Of a DNA stretch of 35,693 nucleotides, positions 24,647-33,605 are shown piece by piece. The notes under the pieces were generated by a model. The model saw only the letters and a list, made by a program, of their open reading frames with translations. It ran no database searches and was not told the DNA's origin. The stretch comes from Galactobacter sp. (GTDB lineage Bacteria > Actinomycetota > Actinomycetes > Actinomycetales > Micrococcaceae): contig NZ_JALAGT010000008.1 in NCBI RefSeq assembly GCF_022712295.1, positions 1-35,693 of the forward strand, in the 5' to 3' direction. Position 1 is the first letter of the stretch. Every line of letters starts with the position of its first letter. A program made the translations under genes and the position numbers.

Positions 24647-25905
24647 GCCAGACACCACCCGTCGGACATGGCACCACCGCCCGGCCGAAGGTGGGCGGGC
24701 GCTGGTTCGCGCTGTTCACCATCGCGTGGCTGCTCATCTGGACGGTGCAGCTCACGCCGCTGCAACTGTTGTTGCCACTGCAACTGGACACCTCCGAGAC
24801 CGCCGGCGGTTGGGTGGACGGCGTCGTGTTCTCCGGCCTGGTCCTCGGGGTCGGCGGCCTGGCGGGCGTGATCGCCGGGCCGTTGGCCGGTGCCCTCTCC
24901 GATCGGCAGACCGGGCTCCGTGCCCGACGGCGTCCGTACGCGCTCGCGGGCGTGTGGCTCACCGCGCTGTGTCTGGTTCTGACGGGGTTGGCCTCCGGCC
25001 CGCTGACCATCGGCGCCGCTTGGGTGGGCGTGTCGGTCGGCGTATCGATCGCCTCGGCCGCGTTGACCGCGATGATTGCCGACCAGTTGCCGGTCTCACA
25101 GCGCGGAGCGGCCTCCTCCGCCGCGTCGTCCGCGCAGGCGGTCGGCATCGTGGTGGGCGTCGGGACCGTGGTGTTGGCCGGATTGGGGGTGCTTGACGGG
25201 TACCTGGTGCTGGCGATCTCCATGGCCGTACTCGGTACTGCGTGCGCCCTGTTGTTGCCTGATCCGTCCGGACGGAGGTTCGTGGAGGGCTCCTCCGGGC
25301 TTGCCGTCAGAGGTTCCGGTGCCCGCCGCCTCGCCTTTCTGTATGACCGGAATTTCAGGTGGATGCTCATCGGCCGTCTGGTGGTCAACGTCGGCAATGC
25401 GCTCGGGACCGCGCTCTTCCTCTTCTTCCTGATGTATGGCCTGGGGCAGCCACACGATGAAGCTGAGGGAAATCTGCTCCTGGTCATCGTGGTCTACACG
25501 GTGTTCGTGGTGGCTGCCTCCGTGGTGGCCGGCGTGATCACTGATCGGCACGGTGGCCGCCGCGGCTTCACCGTCGCGGCCGCACTGGTCCAGGCGCTTT
25601 CCGGCGTGGTGATCGTGGCGTCGCCGACCTTCACCACGACGCTCATTGCGGCTGCGTTGATGGGCGTGGGCTACGGCGCCTTCATGACCGTGGGTCTCGC
25701 GTTCGCCACCGATCTACTGCCCAGCGAGCGGGACCATGCGCGCGACCTCGGCGTGGTGAACGTGGTCGCCGCGCTAGGGCAGTTGTTGGGGCCCGTCATC
25801 GGTGCAGGGCTGGTGGCGCTGGTGGGCGGCTTCTGGCTGGTGTTCGCCGCTGCTGCGGTGCTGTCGGTGGTCGGTGCAGGCCTGACCGCTTTGGCCAACA
25901 AGTAG
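24643..25905 (+). CDS. MFS transporter coupled to the beta-glucosidase gene
   Basis: The 420-residue product has about twelve hydrophobic segments. The loop after helix 2 reads GPLAGALSDRQTGLRARRRP, a long version of motif A (G-x-x-x-D-R-x-G-R-R), and VVAGVITDRHGGRRG repeats it in the second half. The extended basic GLRARRRPY loop is typical of the sugar/glycoside-pentoside-like and sucrose-type MFS carriers of actinobacteria. The start overlaps the beta-glucosidase stop in ATGA, giving strong reason to think it imports the glucoside that the GH1 enzyme cuts (inference). A longer start at 24610 would lie deep in the upstream gene and is rejected. A TTGACGTCAA palindrome follows three bases after the stop. 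Confidence 0.85.
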   Translation: MSQTPPVGHGTTARPKVGGRWFALFTIAWLLIWTVQLTPLQLLLPLQLDTSETAGGWVDGVVFSGLVLGVGGLAGVIAGPLAGALSDRQTGLRARRRPYALAGVWLTALCLVLTGLASGPLTIGAAWVGVSVGVSIASAALTAMIADQLPVSQRGAASSAASSAQAVGIVVGVGTVVLAGLGVLDGYLVLAISMAVLGTACALLLPDPSGRRFVEGSSGLAVRGSGARRLAFLYDRNFRWMLIGRLVVNVGNALGTALFLFFLMYGLGQPHDEAEGNLLLVIVVYTVFVVAASVVAGVITDRHGGRRGFTVAAALVQALSGVVIVASPTFTTTLIAAALMGVGYGAFMTVGLAFATDLLPSERDHARDLGVVNVVAALGQLLGPVIGAGLVALVGGFWLVFAAAAVLSVVGAGLTALANK

Positions 25906-25907
25906 TC

Positions 25908-25917
25908 TTGACGTCAA
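25908..25917. promoter_or_regulatory. TTGACGTCAA palindrome
   Basis: A perfect 10-base palindrome lies just after the MFS stop and 85 bases before the secreted peptidase gene. It contains TTGACG, so it may include a -35 box or an operator for the downstream gene; no matching -10 box is clear. Confidence 0.25.
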
Positions 25918-26001
25918 CGGTCGCCTTCGGCTCTGCTGTCCTGGCCGGCCCGTTGCACGCTGGAAGAAGAACTTTGTCCCTCGCGAGGAAAGACAAGCCA
26001 C

Positions 26002-27072
26002 ATGCGACCGCTACTGCGTAGGACCCTGACGGCTACGGCCTTGGCGGCCACGATCGCTGCCGGAGCCATCGCCCCGGCTCAAGCCGCCGGACCGGAGTTC
26101 GACGACGTCGATGTCGTCGACTACTACAAGCTGCTCAAGGATTCGACGCCCGTGTACCACGGCGCTGCAGCGTCGTGGGGGCAGAAGACAAGTTTGAGCG
26201 CGGGAATCAGGGTCGCGGTCACCCACAAGACCTCTCGCAGCGGCTGGTACCGGATCCGTTATGACGGCGGCGCGGGGTACGTGTGGAAGTCCCACCTGGG
26301 CGCGGCAGGGTTCCGTCCCATCGATTTCAAGGACAAGATCCGCTACACCAAACACACGTCCCCCGTGTACAACGGGGCAGGGACGTCGTGGGGAAAGCGG
26401 CGCACCCTCAACGCCGGCGTCAGGCTGCGCATCACGCACAAGACCAACCGCGAGGGCTGGTATCGGGCCACCTATACCGGTGGTGCCGCCTATATCTGGC
26501 ACGCCCACCTCGCGACCACGAAGCCGCAGTCGCCCACGTCCTCACCCGGGCGCTCGGGGATCCCGACCTACTCGCAAACCGCAGCGAGTGTGAAGAACGT
26601 GGTGATCGGCAAGTACAAGTTCGGCCCGTCCGGCTGCGTCCCGACCTCGTTCGCCATGGTCGCCAAGTCCTATGGGAAGAACGTCACCCCGCTCAGCGTC
26701 GGCAAGACGATGCACGCCAAGAGCGACTTCAACCGCACCGTGGCCGGAGCGGGCGGAAAGTCCATCGTCGCCGCCGGAGCAGCCTACGGACTGAAAGTCA
26801 CCCCACTGAAGTCCAAGGCCCAGATCAAGGCAGCCCTACTGAAGAACAAGCCGGTGCTGGCCGCCCAACGCGGCCCGTCCTCCATCATCAACCCCGGGTA
26901 CACCCATGAGGTGGTGCTCAACGGCTACACCACCAGCCGGACCACCTCGGTGACCAACCCCTTAGGCGGCACCAAGCGCAGCTACTCGCTGGACACCATC
27001 TGGAACTGGCGCTCCTTGGACCCGTTCGACCAGAACGCGGGCGGCGGGGCCGTGTACTGGCAGGTCGGCTGA
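26002..27072 (+). CDS. secreted protein with two SH3-like repeats and C39-like peptidase domain
   Basis: The 356-residue product has a Sec signal peptide (basic start, then TATALAATIAAGAIAPAQA, cleavage likely after AQA near 28). Two homologous SH3b-like repeats follow at about 43-100 and 113-170; each has PVY-x-G-A-x-x-SWG, then AG(I/V)R and THKT-x-R-x-GWYR and ends YVW/YIW-x-x-HL. Residues 185-356 look like a C39-type cysteine peptidase: nucleophile Cys212 in FGPSGCVPTSFAMV, His302 in GYTHEVVLNGY and Asn319 in the VTNP turn. The repeats probably bind the cell wall and the peptidase domain cuts a peptide there; no substrate is known. A GAGGAAAG lies upstream of ATG 26002. No transporter or bacteriocin gene is adjacent. 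Confidence 0.82.
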   Translation: MRPLLRRTLTATALAATIAAGAIAPAQAAGPEFDDVDVVDYYKLLKDSTPVYHGAAASWGQKTSLSAGIRVAVTHKTSRSGWYRIRYDGGAGYVWKSHLGAAGFRPIDFKDKIRYTKHTSPVYNGAGTSWGKRRTLNAGVRLRITHKTNREGWYRATYTGGAAYIWHAHLATTKPQSPTSSPGRSGIPTYSQTAASVKNVVIGKYKFGPSGCVPTSFAMVAKSYGKNVTPLSVGKTMHAKSDFNRTVAGAGGKSIVAAGAAYGLKVTPLKSKAQIKAALLKNKPVLAAQRGPSSIINPGYTHEVVLNGYTTSRTTSVTNPLGGTKRSYSLDTIWNWRSLDPFDQNAGGGAVYWQVG

Positions 27073-27301
27073 CTCCAGTTCGGTCCCGGTTCGACGTGGC
27101 GCGGATGGGCCGTACCGGCACGAAGGCCCACCAAGTCCCCGGGCCACGGCTGCCTTGATCCGTAAAGCCTTAGGCCTGGTGTACGCCGGTTCAGGGCGTG
27201 TGGCTCAGAAGTCCCAATCCGGGAAAGTTGAGTGCCCGTCATGGCCCGTTCCTCCCCGGAATCTCAGTGAAAATCAGTGCCCGCAGGTGCCCGATGAAAG
27301 T

Positions 27302-27326
27302 GGGGGCGGGGAACACCCCGGCCCCC
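27302..27326 (-). terminator. GC-rich hairpin after the 27337-27954 gene
   Basis: GGGGGCGGGG (27302-27311) pairs with 27316-27326 around AACA with one bulged base. It lies just past the end of the minus-strand membrane-protein gene and could end the restriction operon's transcript, and that of the peptidase gene from the other side. The remaining 230 bases between the peptidase gene and this hairpin show no gene or tRNA. Confidence 0.5.
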
Positions 27327-27336
27327 TGTCCCCACT

Positions 27337-27954
27337 CTACCGAGCACCACGCCACGAGGGACCGGACCCACCTCTTCCATTGTGTGGGACATAGATGAAT
27401 CTATATTTCTGCGAACTACGGCCCGGTTCTTCGACATAGAAAACCCAATTCGGTCGACCCATAGCACTCTTGAACACGCGTTTTAAAGCAGCTTCAAAGT
27501 TGTCTCCTTTTCCACCAAGCACATCTACGTAGTATTCTTTAGCTACTTCCACGAAAGCCGCATCCGCGTCGGCGCGCTCAACTATGTTGAACTTCGTTTG
27601 ATCCCCTTCCGGCCAGACAATATCTTGCGACGCAAAAGCAGAATGGCTGGCCAATTCCGGCGCAGCCGACTCAGAATGGACCACATCACTCTCGATCACC
27701 CCCACCCCACCCCAGGAGAATAGGCGACCAAATGAGCCTGACAGCATCATGAGAACACCGGCCACGATAAAAATCGACCACATGAGATCATGATCCCCGA
27801 TCACTTTAGGTAATTTTCCCAAAAGCTGCAATCTTATATCAAGATATGCCACAATCGGAATCGCCGTAAATAGCGATCCAATTATAATAAGTGCAAAACG
27901 AGCCCGCCTGCTACGGATATAGAGGGGCTCGCGCACCCCGTCTCCCTTGGACAT
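27337..27954 (-). CDS. AT-rich two-helix membrane protein downstream of the Type ISP gene
   Basis: The 205-residue product is not a family I recognise. Two membrane helices are clear: FALIIIGSLFTAIPIVAYLD (about 20-39) and WSIFIVAGVLMMLSGSFGRL (about 59-78). A cytoplasmic domain of about 120 residues follows (by positive-inside reasoning), with FVEVAKEYYVDVLG, NFEAALKRVFKSAM and PNWVFYVEEPGRSSQKYRF. The DNA is visibly AT-richer than its surroundings, except for the last 15 codons (HNGRGGSGPSWRGAR), which lie in GC-rich sequence, as if the frame had been extended across an insertion border. GAGGA lies nine to ten bases before the ATG, and the start is 31 bases after the restriction enzyme's stop, so it is probably cotranscribed. 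It may be an accessory or a separate defence effector. Confidence 0.7.
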   Translation of the reverse strand: MSKGDGVREPLYIRSRRARFALIIIGSLFTAIPIVAYLDIRLQLLGKLPKVIGDHDLMWSIFIVAGVLMMLSGSFGRLFSWGGVGVIESDVVHSESAAPELASHSAFASQDIVWPEGDQTKFNIVERADADAAFVEVAKEYYVDVLGGKGDNFEAALKRVFKSAMGRPNWVFYVEEPGRSSQKYRFIYVPHNGRGGSGPSWRGAR

Positions 27955-27985
27955 TACTGATAATCCTCTATTGCTCTCTCAAGGT

Positions 27986-30900
27986 TCACTCGCCCAGTGA
28001 TGGCAAGCCGTTGACAATTTCCTGGGTGCGCAGGGACAAGGCCACCACTCGGCCGATGAGGCCGATGATGTAGCGCGGCTGCCCGTGCTCGCGGGACCAG
28101 TCGTTGGGGTCGTTGACGATGCCCGACTTCTTGTCCGTCTTCACCTGATAACGCTCCACCAGCCAGTCCACGCCGGAGCGGGATCCCAGCATGTACTCCT
28201 GCGCCTCCAGCGGCAGCCCGGTCAACGTGATCCAGCGGTTGTACTTCAACGTGGTCTTGTCCCACGCACCGGACTTGCCGCCGTACTTCATCTTCGTCAC
28301 GGCGAAGCGCTCGTACTCATCCGTCGGCGCGCTTGGCAGCACCGTTTCCGTCATCGGGTACGGGTCCAGGTCCTCGTAGCCGATGTGCAGCGCCGAGAGT
28401 TCCTGGCCCGCCGTCACAAACGCCTCGAAGCGCTCGCGGCCCTCGACCTTGGGGATGCGTGGCAGCTGCTTCTTCAGGTCCGCCGCATACCTGGTCCGGT
28501 ATTCGGGGCTGTGAAGCAGCGCGTAGACGTAGAAGAACACGTCATCCTTGGTGACCTGGTCTCCGTACGTCGCCTTGTAGTCCTGGTGCGCCCAATCGGT
28601 GATGTTGTCCACGCGCGTGTACCCGTCGGGACCTTCGGCCCCTCCGTCCGTCCCGGCGTCGGCCCCGATGCCCGACGACGCGAACAACGTCCCAGCCGCG
28701 GCCACCTCGGTCTTGGTGTAGGAGTAGCGGGCGAAGAACTGGCCCGTGTCGAGCATGTGCAGATCCGGAATGACGTCGGTGGCGAGCACTGCAAAAGTTG
28801 GGTAATGGGTGGAGGGCGACGTCAGATAGAAGCCGATGTTGGTCGAATCTTCCATCGGATAGAAGCGGGACACCGCTGACGATCTGCTCACGATCAACTG
28901 GTTGAAGGCAAAATTCTGCTTGTTAAACGGGCGGTACAAAGAACTTCGGACTGACGTATCGCTGCTAGAAATTCGCGTCTTTTTCGCGAATGACGACTTC
29001 AGACCTGACGACCAACTGATCGCAGCAGGATCCGTTGTAATGAACTTATCGATAGGTGTGGGAGTTCCGGCCGTTATCCAACCATCAATGTCCCGGTTGT
29101 AGTTGTCGATCATCCGATTCGACGCTGCGATCACGCTTGTTAAGGATGCGCTGTACACCCAAGCATCCCTGCTTGTGGCTACGCCGGTCGAGAAGAGCTG
29201 GAACACACTGTGACCGGATTGAGTCGTCCTGTCACCAATTGGGGCGTATGAATCAAATTTCGCGTCGCGCTGGTTGATCCAGTCGCCGGCCTCGTTGGGG
29301 GCAATGGTTTCCCAGTCCAGGTTGGCGAGGGTGGCTTCGCCGACGCGGTCGAGTTTGGTGTCGCGGTTCAGGTAGTCCCCGATGTCCTTGTAATGCAGTG
29401 CGCACTGGTCAACGGGGCCTGGCTTCTTGATAAGCAGCAGGATTGCCACGGTGGCACGAGAGCCCGAGTCGAAGATCTTCCCGCCCTCCTTGCGACTCTG
29501 CTCCCCCGCCGTCCGCTGATTGCCTCGCAGATTGTAGACATAGATCTCGTGGAACTCGTCGGTGAGGGTCTTACGCAGTCCATCGGCGTTGTTGGAGTCG
29601 ATGTAGCCGCCGTTGGAGACGTAGCAGACCACGCCGCCCTGGTCTTGGGAGAGGACACGGTTGGAGGCCCAACGGATGGCGCGAATGTATGAGTCGTAGA
29701 GGTTTCTTTTCAGCGTCGCTGAAGACTGCTTGGCGTAGGTGTTCTCGATAGTGGCGTCCAGCGTCGGATACCGGAGATTGGCGTTGCCGTCGTTCTCGTT
29801 GGTCTGTCCGACGGAGTAGGGCGGGTTACCCACGATCACGCGGATGTCGAGCCGGTTCTGCTCCACGACACGGTCGTTGTTGTTGGTGAACACGGCCTCA
29901 TCGAGGGTGTCGCCGTCTTCGGTCATCTGGAAAGTGTCGGTGAGGACGATGCCGTTGAAGGGTTCGTAGCCGACCTGGGTGCCCAATACGTCGTCGGGCA
30001 CGGACTTCTCACCCGCCGCGGCGCGGCGATCACGTTCGGCGTCGATCTGGAGGCCGTGGAAGGTGGCTTCGATGTTGATGGCGGCGATGTAGTAGGCCAT
30101 CAGCAGGATTTCGTTGGCGTGCAACTCGTTGGCGTACTTGCGGGCCAGGTCTTCTGGCTTGATGAGCCCGGACTGCAGCAGCCGGGTGACGAACGTGCCG
30201 GTGCCTGTGAAGGGGTCGAGGATGTGGACACCTTCGTCGGAGAGGCCGACGCCGAAGTGTTCAGTCAGGGCGTCATTGACGGCGCGGAGGATGAAGTCCA
30301 CAACCGGCAGCGGCGTATAGACGATGCCCAATGATTCGGCGGTCTTGGGGAAGGCGAGTTTGAAGAAGCGCTCGTAGAGCTCAGTGATGATCTTCTGCTT
30401 ACCCGCGGCGTCCTCGATGCCCTCGGCGCGGATCCGCACAGAGCGATAGAACTCCTCCAAGGAGCCGGTCTCTGAGTCCAGGTTGTAGGAGTCCAAGACG
30501 TTGAGCATGGAGTCCATGACCTGAGAGACCGGGTTGTGCTGGGAGAACTGGTAGTCCTCGAAGAGGGCGTCAAACACAGGCTTGGTGATCAGGTGCTGCA
30601 CTAGCATGTCCACAGCATCGGACTCAGAAATGCCGTCATTGAGGTTTCCGCGCAGCCCCTCCAGGAAGCCGGCGAATTCCTGTGCCGGTCGTGGATCGTC
30701 CCCGGTGAGGATGGCGTTGATGCGGGTCACCTGGCGGTCGGCTATCTCCTTGACGTCCCCGGCCCAGTCCTCCCAGTAGCGCTTGTCCCCTACCTTCTTC
30801 ACCATGCGGGCGAAGATGGCATCTTCCCACTCCTTGGCCCGTGCCAGGGAGAAGAGAGAGTCCTGGAAACCCGACGGGTCGGTGGGGTTGCCCGTGGAGG

Positions 30901-33004
30901 TCTCGCCCTGGCCGCCCACGCCGATGACGTCGATGGTCTTATTCGACGCCCGGTCCAGGTCGAGTTTGTTGATCATGGCCTCGAAGCGATCATCGTGCGC
31001 ACGCAACGCCTGCAGCACATCCCAGATGACCTTGTACTTCTTGTTGTCGTTCAGCGCGGTCTCTGGATCCTGGCCACTGGGCACGGCGATGGGCAGGATG
31101 ATGTAGCCGTATTCCTTGTTGGTGGTCGCGGACTTGCGCATCACGCGGCCCACAGCCTGCACCACATCCACCTGCGAATTGCGGGGATTCAGGAAGAGGA
31201 CGGCATCCAGGCTCGGGACGTCAACGCCCTCGGTAAGGCACTTGGCGTTCGTCAGGATGCGGCACGTCTCCGCACCCTCGTCCGTGGCCGGAACGGTTTC
31301 CTGCAGCCAGCGCAGCTTCTTTCCGCGCTCGGCCACCGAGAACGTTCCGTCCACGTGTTCGGCCTGCATGCGCAACTGGGCCGCGCCGGCGTCCAGGGCC
31401 GCCGGCCGGTGGGTGGACGGCGAAAACCGCTCCGCGTCGTCGGGCATAGACTCAGCCCCACTATCGGTGCGGTTGACGGTGAGCTCGGTGCTGACCCGGT
31501 CGAATTGCGCGGCCAGCGCCCGGGACTCCTTGATGTTGCGCGTGAACGCGACCGCCCTATGCATGGGTGCGGTATCCGTGACCGAGAGTCGCTGACCGTT
31601 CACGCCGCGCTTGGACAACCCGTTCCAGCAGCCCACGATGCGGGCAACGTCGTCCAGGTTCATATCCCCGTCCTCGGCCAGCAGGGACTGGAAGCTGGTG
31701 GCGATGGAGGACTCATCCACGGCCAGGATCAACACCTTGTAATCGGCCAGATGTCCCTGGTCCACGGCCTTCCCGAAGCCCAGGTGATGGAACTCCGGCC
31801 CGTACATCTCCTCGTTGTCCATGGAGGCGAGCACCGTGCCGGACTGATCCGCTTTGGCTTTGGAATCCTCACCGAAGATCCGCGGCGTAGCGGTCATGTA
31901 CAGGCGCTTACGCGCGTGGATGGTCTTGTTGTCGTGGACCTTGACGAAGTGGGACTCGTCCACACCAGCGATCGTGGCACCCGTGGTGCGGTGGGCCTCA
32001 TCGCAGACGATGAGATCGAAGTCCGGGAGGCCTTCCGTGGTGCCGTCGCCTTGCGCGGCCGCAATGACGTCGATGGACTGATACGTGGAGAAGACCACGT
32101 TGATGGTCTTGCCCTCGCCCGCGCTGACGGCATGACCCGGATTGGCCAGATGGAAACGCTGTACCAACTTGCCCGCATCCGTGGTCGCCGGGAAACCGAG
32201 CTCGTGGGCTCGCATGTCCTCGTTGGCGTTCTTCCGCCCCACGGACGTGTCGGAGCAGACGGCGAACGGACGGATGGTCGCATCCGCCTGAGCCGTCCAT
32301 TCGTTCAGGGTCTGCTGAAGCAGCGCGATCGACGGGACCAGGAAGAGGACCGTGCCGTCGTTGGGGACGAACTCCTCCACGAGGCGCAGGGACGTGAACG
32401 TCTTGCCCGTGCCGCACGCCATGATGAGCTTGCCCCGATCATGCAGCTCGAAGCCCTGCTTGACGGCCTCGATGGCTTCCCGCTGGTACGGGCGGGGATG
32501 CTTGTGCTGGGCCTTGGCCAGATCATCCGGCTTGTCGAAATCGAAAAGCGACCAGTCGATGGAAGAGTCCTCGAAACCTTCCAACCCGAAGAGCTGCGTC
32601 TCCTTGGTCTGAGCCTTCAATGCCGCATCCAGGTTCGGGGAGATGCCGCCGGCCGTGTGAACAATCAGCCCCTGGGAGAAGTCCGTGGTGCCCAGCTGCG
32701 TGAAGAACGAGTCCACCGCAGACTTTTGCAGCGGGCGGGACGGGTCATAGAACTTCGCCTGGATGGCCGTGAGCTCGCCCGTGACACGATCCTGCGCCAC
32801 CAGATCCGCACCGGTGTCCCTCCCGGTACGACCGGGCCACTCATCCCAGAGCCAAACCTTGGAGAACGTTTCGGCGAACTTGGGATCCAACTGCAGGAAC
32901 CGCTTGAGCATCCGCTCGAACTTCACGCCCTTATCGTGTTCGCTCTTATTGCTCTGATCGAAATACAGGCGGTCGAAAACTTCGGCGAAGGTCTGAGTGC
33001 TCAC
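27986..33004 (-). CDS. single-chain Type ISP restriction-modification enzyme
   Basis: The product of about 1,672 residues has the order known for Type ISP enzymes (LlaGI/LlaBIII): nuclease, helicase, methyltransferase, target recognition. Counted from the GTG at 33010, the N-terminal Mrr-like nuclease has GADLVAQDRVTGELTAIQAK (Asp69, Gln84-Lys86). The SF2 motor has Walker A MACGTGKT (198-204) and DEAH (337-340), with a late motif VI VQAVGRVMRKS. The N6-adenine methyltransferase has ILDPFTGTGTF (motif I, about 930) and VGNPPYS (motif IV, about 1060). The following region (about 1250-1410) is AT-rich and probably carries the target recognition domain. Such enzymes methylate one strand and cut after translocating head to head. 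GTG 33004 is preferred because TAATCT lies six bases upstream (leaderless); GTG 33010 adds two residues. Confidence 0.92.
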   Translation of the reverse strand: MSTQTFAEVFDRLYFDQSNKSEHDKGVKFERMLKRFLQLDPKFAETFSKVWLWDEWPGRTGRDTGADLVAQDRVTGELTAIQAKFYDPSRPLQKSAVDSFFTQLGTTDFSQGLIVHTAGGISPNLDAALKAQTKETQLFGLEGFEDSSIDWSLFDFDKPDDLAKAQHKHPRPYQREAIEAVKQGFELHDRGKLIMACGTGKTFTSLRLVEEFVPNDGTVLFLVPSIALLQQTLNEWTAQADATIRPFAVCSDTSVGRKNANEDMRAHELGFPATTDAGKLVQRFHLANPGHAVSAGEGKTINVVFSTYQSIDVIAAAQGDGTTEGLPDFDLIVCDEAHRTTGATIAGVDESHFVKVHDNKTIHARKRLYMTATPRIFGEDSKAKADQSGTVLASMDNEEMYGPEFHHLGFGKAVDQGHLADYKVLILAVDESSIATSFQSLLAEDGDMNLDDVARIVGCWNGLSKRGVNGQRLSVTDTAPMHRAVAFTRNIKESRALAAQFDRVSTELTVNRTDSGAESMPDDAERFSPSTHRPAALDAGAAQLRMQAEHVDGTFSVAERGKKLRWLQETVPATDEGAETCRILTNAKCLTEGVDVPSLDAVLFLNPRNSQVDVVQAVGRVMRKSATTNKEYGYIILPIAVPSGQDPETALNDNKKYKVIWDVLQALRAHDDRFEAMINKLDLDRASNKTIDVIGVGGQGETSTGNPTDPSGFQDSLFSLARAKEWEDAIFARMVKKVGDKRYWEDWAGDVKEIADRQVTRINAILTGDDPRPAQEFAGFLEGLRGNLNDGISESDAVDMLVQHLITKPVFDALFEDYQFSQHNPVSQVMDSMLNVLDSYNLDSETGSLEEFYRSVRIRAEGIEDAAGKQKIITELYERFFKLAFPKTAESLGIVYTPLPVVDFILRAVNDALTEHFGVGLSDEGVHILDPFTGTGTFVTRLLQSGLIKPEDLARKYANELHANEILLMAYYIAAINIEATFHGLQIDAERDRRAAAGEKSVPDDVLGTQVGYEPFNGIVLTDTFQMTEDGDTLDEAVFTNNNDRVVEQNRLDIRVIVGNPPYSVGQTNENDGNANLRYPTLDATIENTYAKQSSATLKRNLYDSYIRAIRWASNRVLSQDQGGVVCYVSNGGYIDSNNADGLRKTLTDEFHEIYVYNLRGNQRTAGEQSRKEGGKIFDSGSRATVAILLLIKKPGPVDQCALHYKDIGDYLNRDTKLDRVGEATLANLDWETIAPNEAGDWINQRDAKFDSYAPIGDRTTQSGHSVFQLFSTGVATSRDAWVYSASLTSVIAASNRMIDNYNRDIDGWITAGTPTPIDKFITTDPAAISWSSGLKSSFAKKTRISSSDTSVRSSLYRPFNKQNFAFNQLIVSRSSAVSRFYPMEDSTNIGFYLTSPSTHYPTFAVLATDVIPDLHMLDTGQFFARYSYTKTEVAAAGTLFASSGIGADAGTDGGAEGPDGYTRVDNITDWAHQDYKATYGDQVTKDDVFFYVYALLHSPEYRTRYAADLKKQLPRIPKVEGRERFEAFVTAGQELSALHIGYEDLDPYPMTETVLPSAPTDEYERFAVTKMKYGGKSGAWDKTTLKYNRWITLTGLPLEAQEYMLGSRSGVDWLVERYQVKTDKKSGIVNDPNDWSREHGQPRYIIGLIGRVVALSLRTQEIVNGLPSLGE

Positions 33005-33055
33005 CCTCACAGATTAGCCGTGGATTGGCATCTGGGACCGCAACGACAGGGCTGC

Positions 33056-33357
33056 TCACTCCAGGCGTTCACCCACTGCTGCAGCGAACCTCGGAACCCC
33101 CGAGCGTTCAAGTGCCAGCAGAAAACCGTCGACAGTCATCGCAGGCGAGTCATACTCGTCGGCAAGATCGACGATCGCCCGCAGAGTTGGTGCACGATGA
33201 AGGTCAAGTTGGTCGAGCAAGAAATCGTCGGGGTGAACGACCTCGAGATCGAACCCGGTGACGGACGCATCCGGGAAGTCCCTAAGGTTGAAGGTCACGA
33301 CGATCTCAGCGCCGCCGCGTACAGAACGTTGGTGTCGAGAAACGCGCCGAACGTCAT
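33056..33357 (-). pseudogene. PIN-domain toxin with internal deletion
   Basis: An ATG at 33357, overlapping the upstream frame's stop as ATGA, begins MTFGAFLDTNVLYA, a perfect PIN-domain N-terminus with the first catalytic Asp. After 20 codons this frame stops. A shifted frame continues RGGAEIVVTFNLRDFP with the C-terminal half of a PIN_3-type toxin: GFDLEVVHPDDFLLDQLDL and on to a stop at 33056. The middle of the domain, including conserved acidic residues, is missing. The junction shares GTACGC-like bases expected on both sides, consistent with a microhomology deletion. An active VapC-like ribonuclease is not possible here. Confidence 0.75.
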
Positions 33358-33605
33358 TCCTCTTCCAATTCCGCCTTGCGCTGCAAGTCTCCCCGGCGGC
33401 CCACCTTGACCTTCGACTCGAGGCTGCTCCGATGCAGCTCCCGCAACGCGGAGCGCCTTTCACTTCTGGACCTCTCCTGGTACGCAGCTAGCCGAGGTCG
33501 CCCAAACACACTCACCTGTGAACGTGCGCGTTTGCGCAGTTCCAGTGCAGCGGTGACTCCGTGGCGCTTACAGCGGTGCGGGTTCCGGCGATGCGGCTGG
33601 GCTGC
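33354..33605 (-). pseudogene. 5'-truncated partner (antitoxin) of the PIN toxin
   Basis: The frame is open for 83 codons between the ParE stop (TGA 33608-33606) and its own stop at 33356-33354, which overlaps the PIN ATG. It reads GVTAALELRKRARSQVSVF, then LAAYQERSRSERRSALRELH and ends KAELEEE. The highly charged helical C-terminus and the ATGA overlap with a PIN gene mark it as the antitoxin. No ATG exists in the frame. A GTG at 33515 could give a 53-residue peptide but has no ribosome binding site. The DNA-binding N-terminus appears to be lost, probably replaced by the ParE module. Confidence 0.55.

Noticed and set aside
27073..27336. tRNA or attachment site at the border of the second accessory block
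   Set aside because: I looked for a T-loop (GTTCGANNC) with matching acceptor arms on both strands and found none; only a GC-rich hairpin is present.
30995..33409. 804-codon plus-strand open frame
   Set aside because: It is antisense to the helicase half of the Type ISP gene, whose motifs are unmistakable; its residue mix is that of a high-GC shadow frame.
33056..33463. Intact 135-codon protein read through the PIN region
   Set aside because: Its first 50 residues are an out-of-frame reading of the antitoxin region; only the C-terminal part is PIN sequence, so this is a deletion product, not a real gene.
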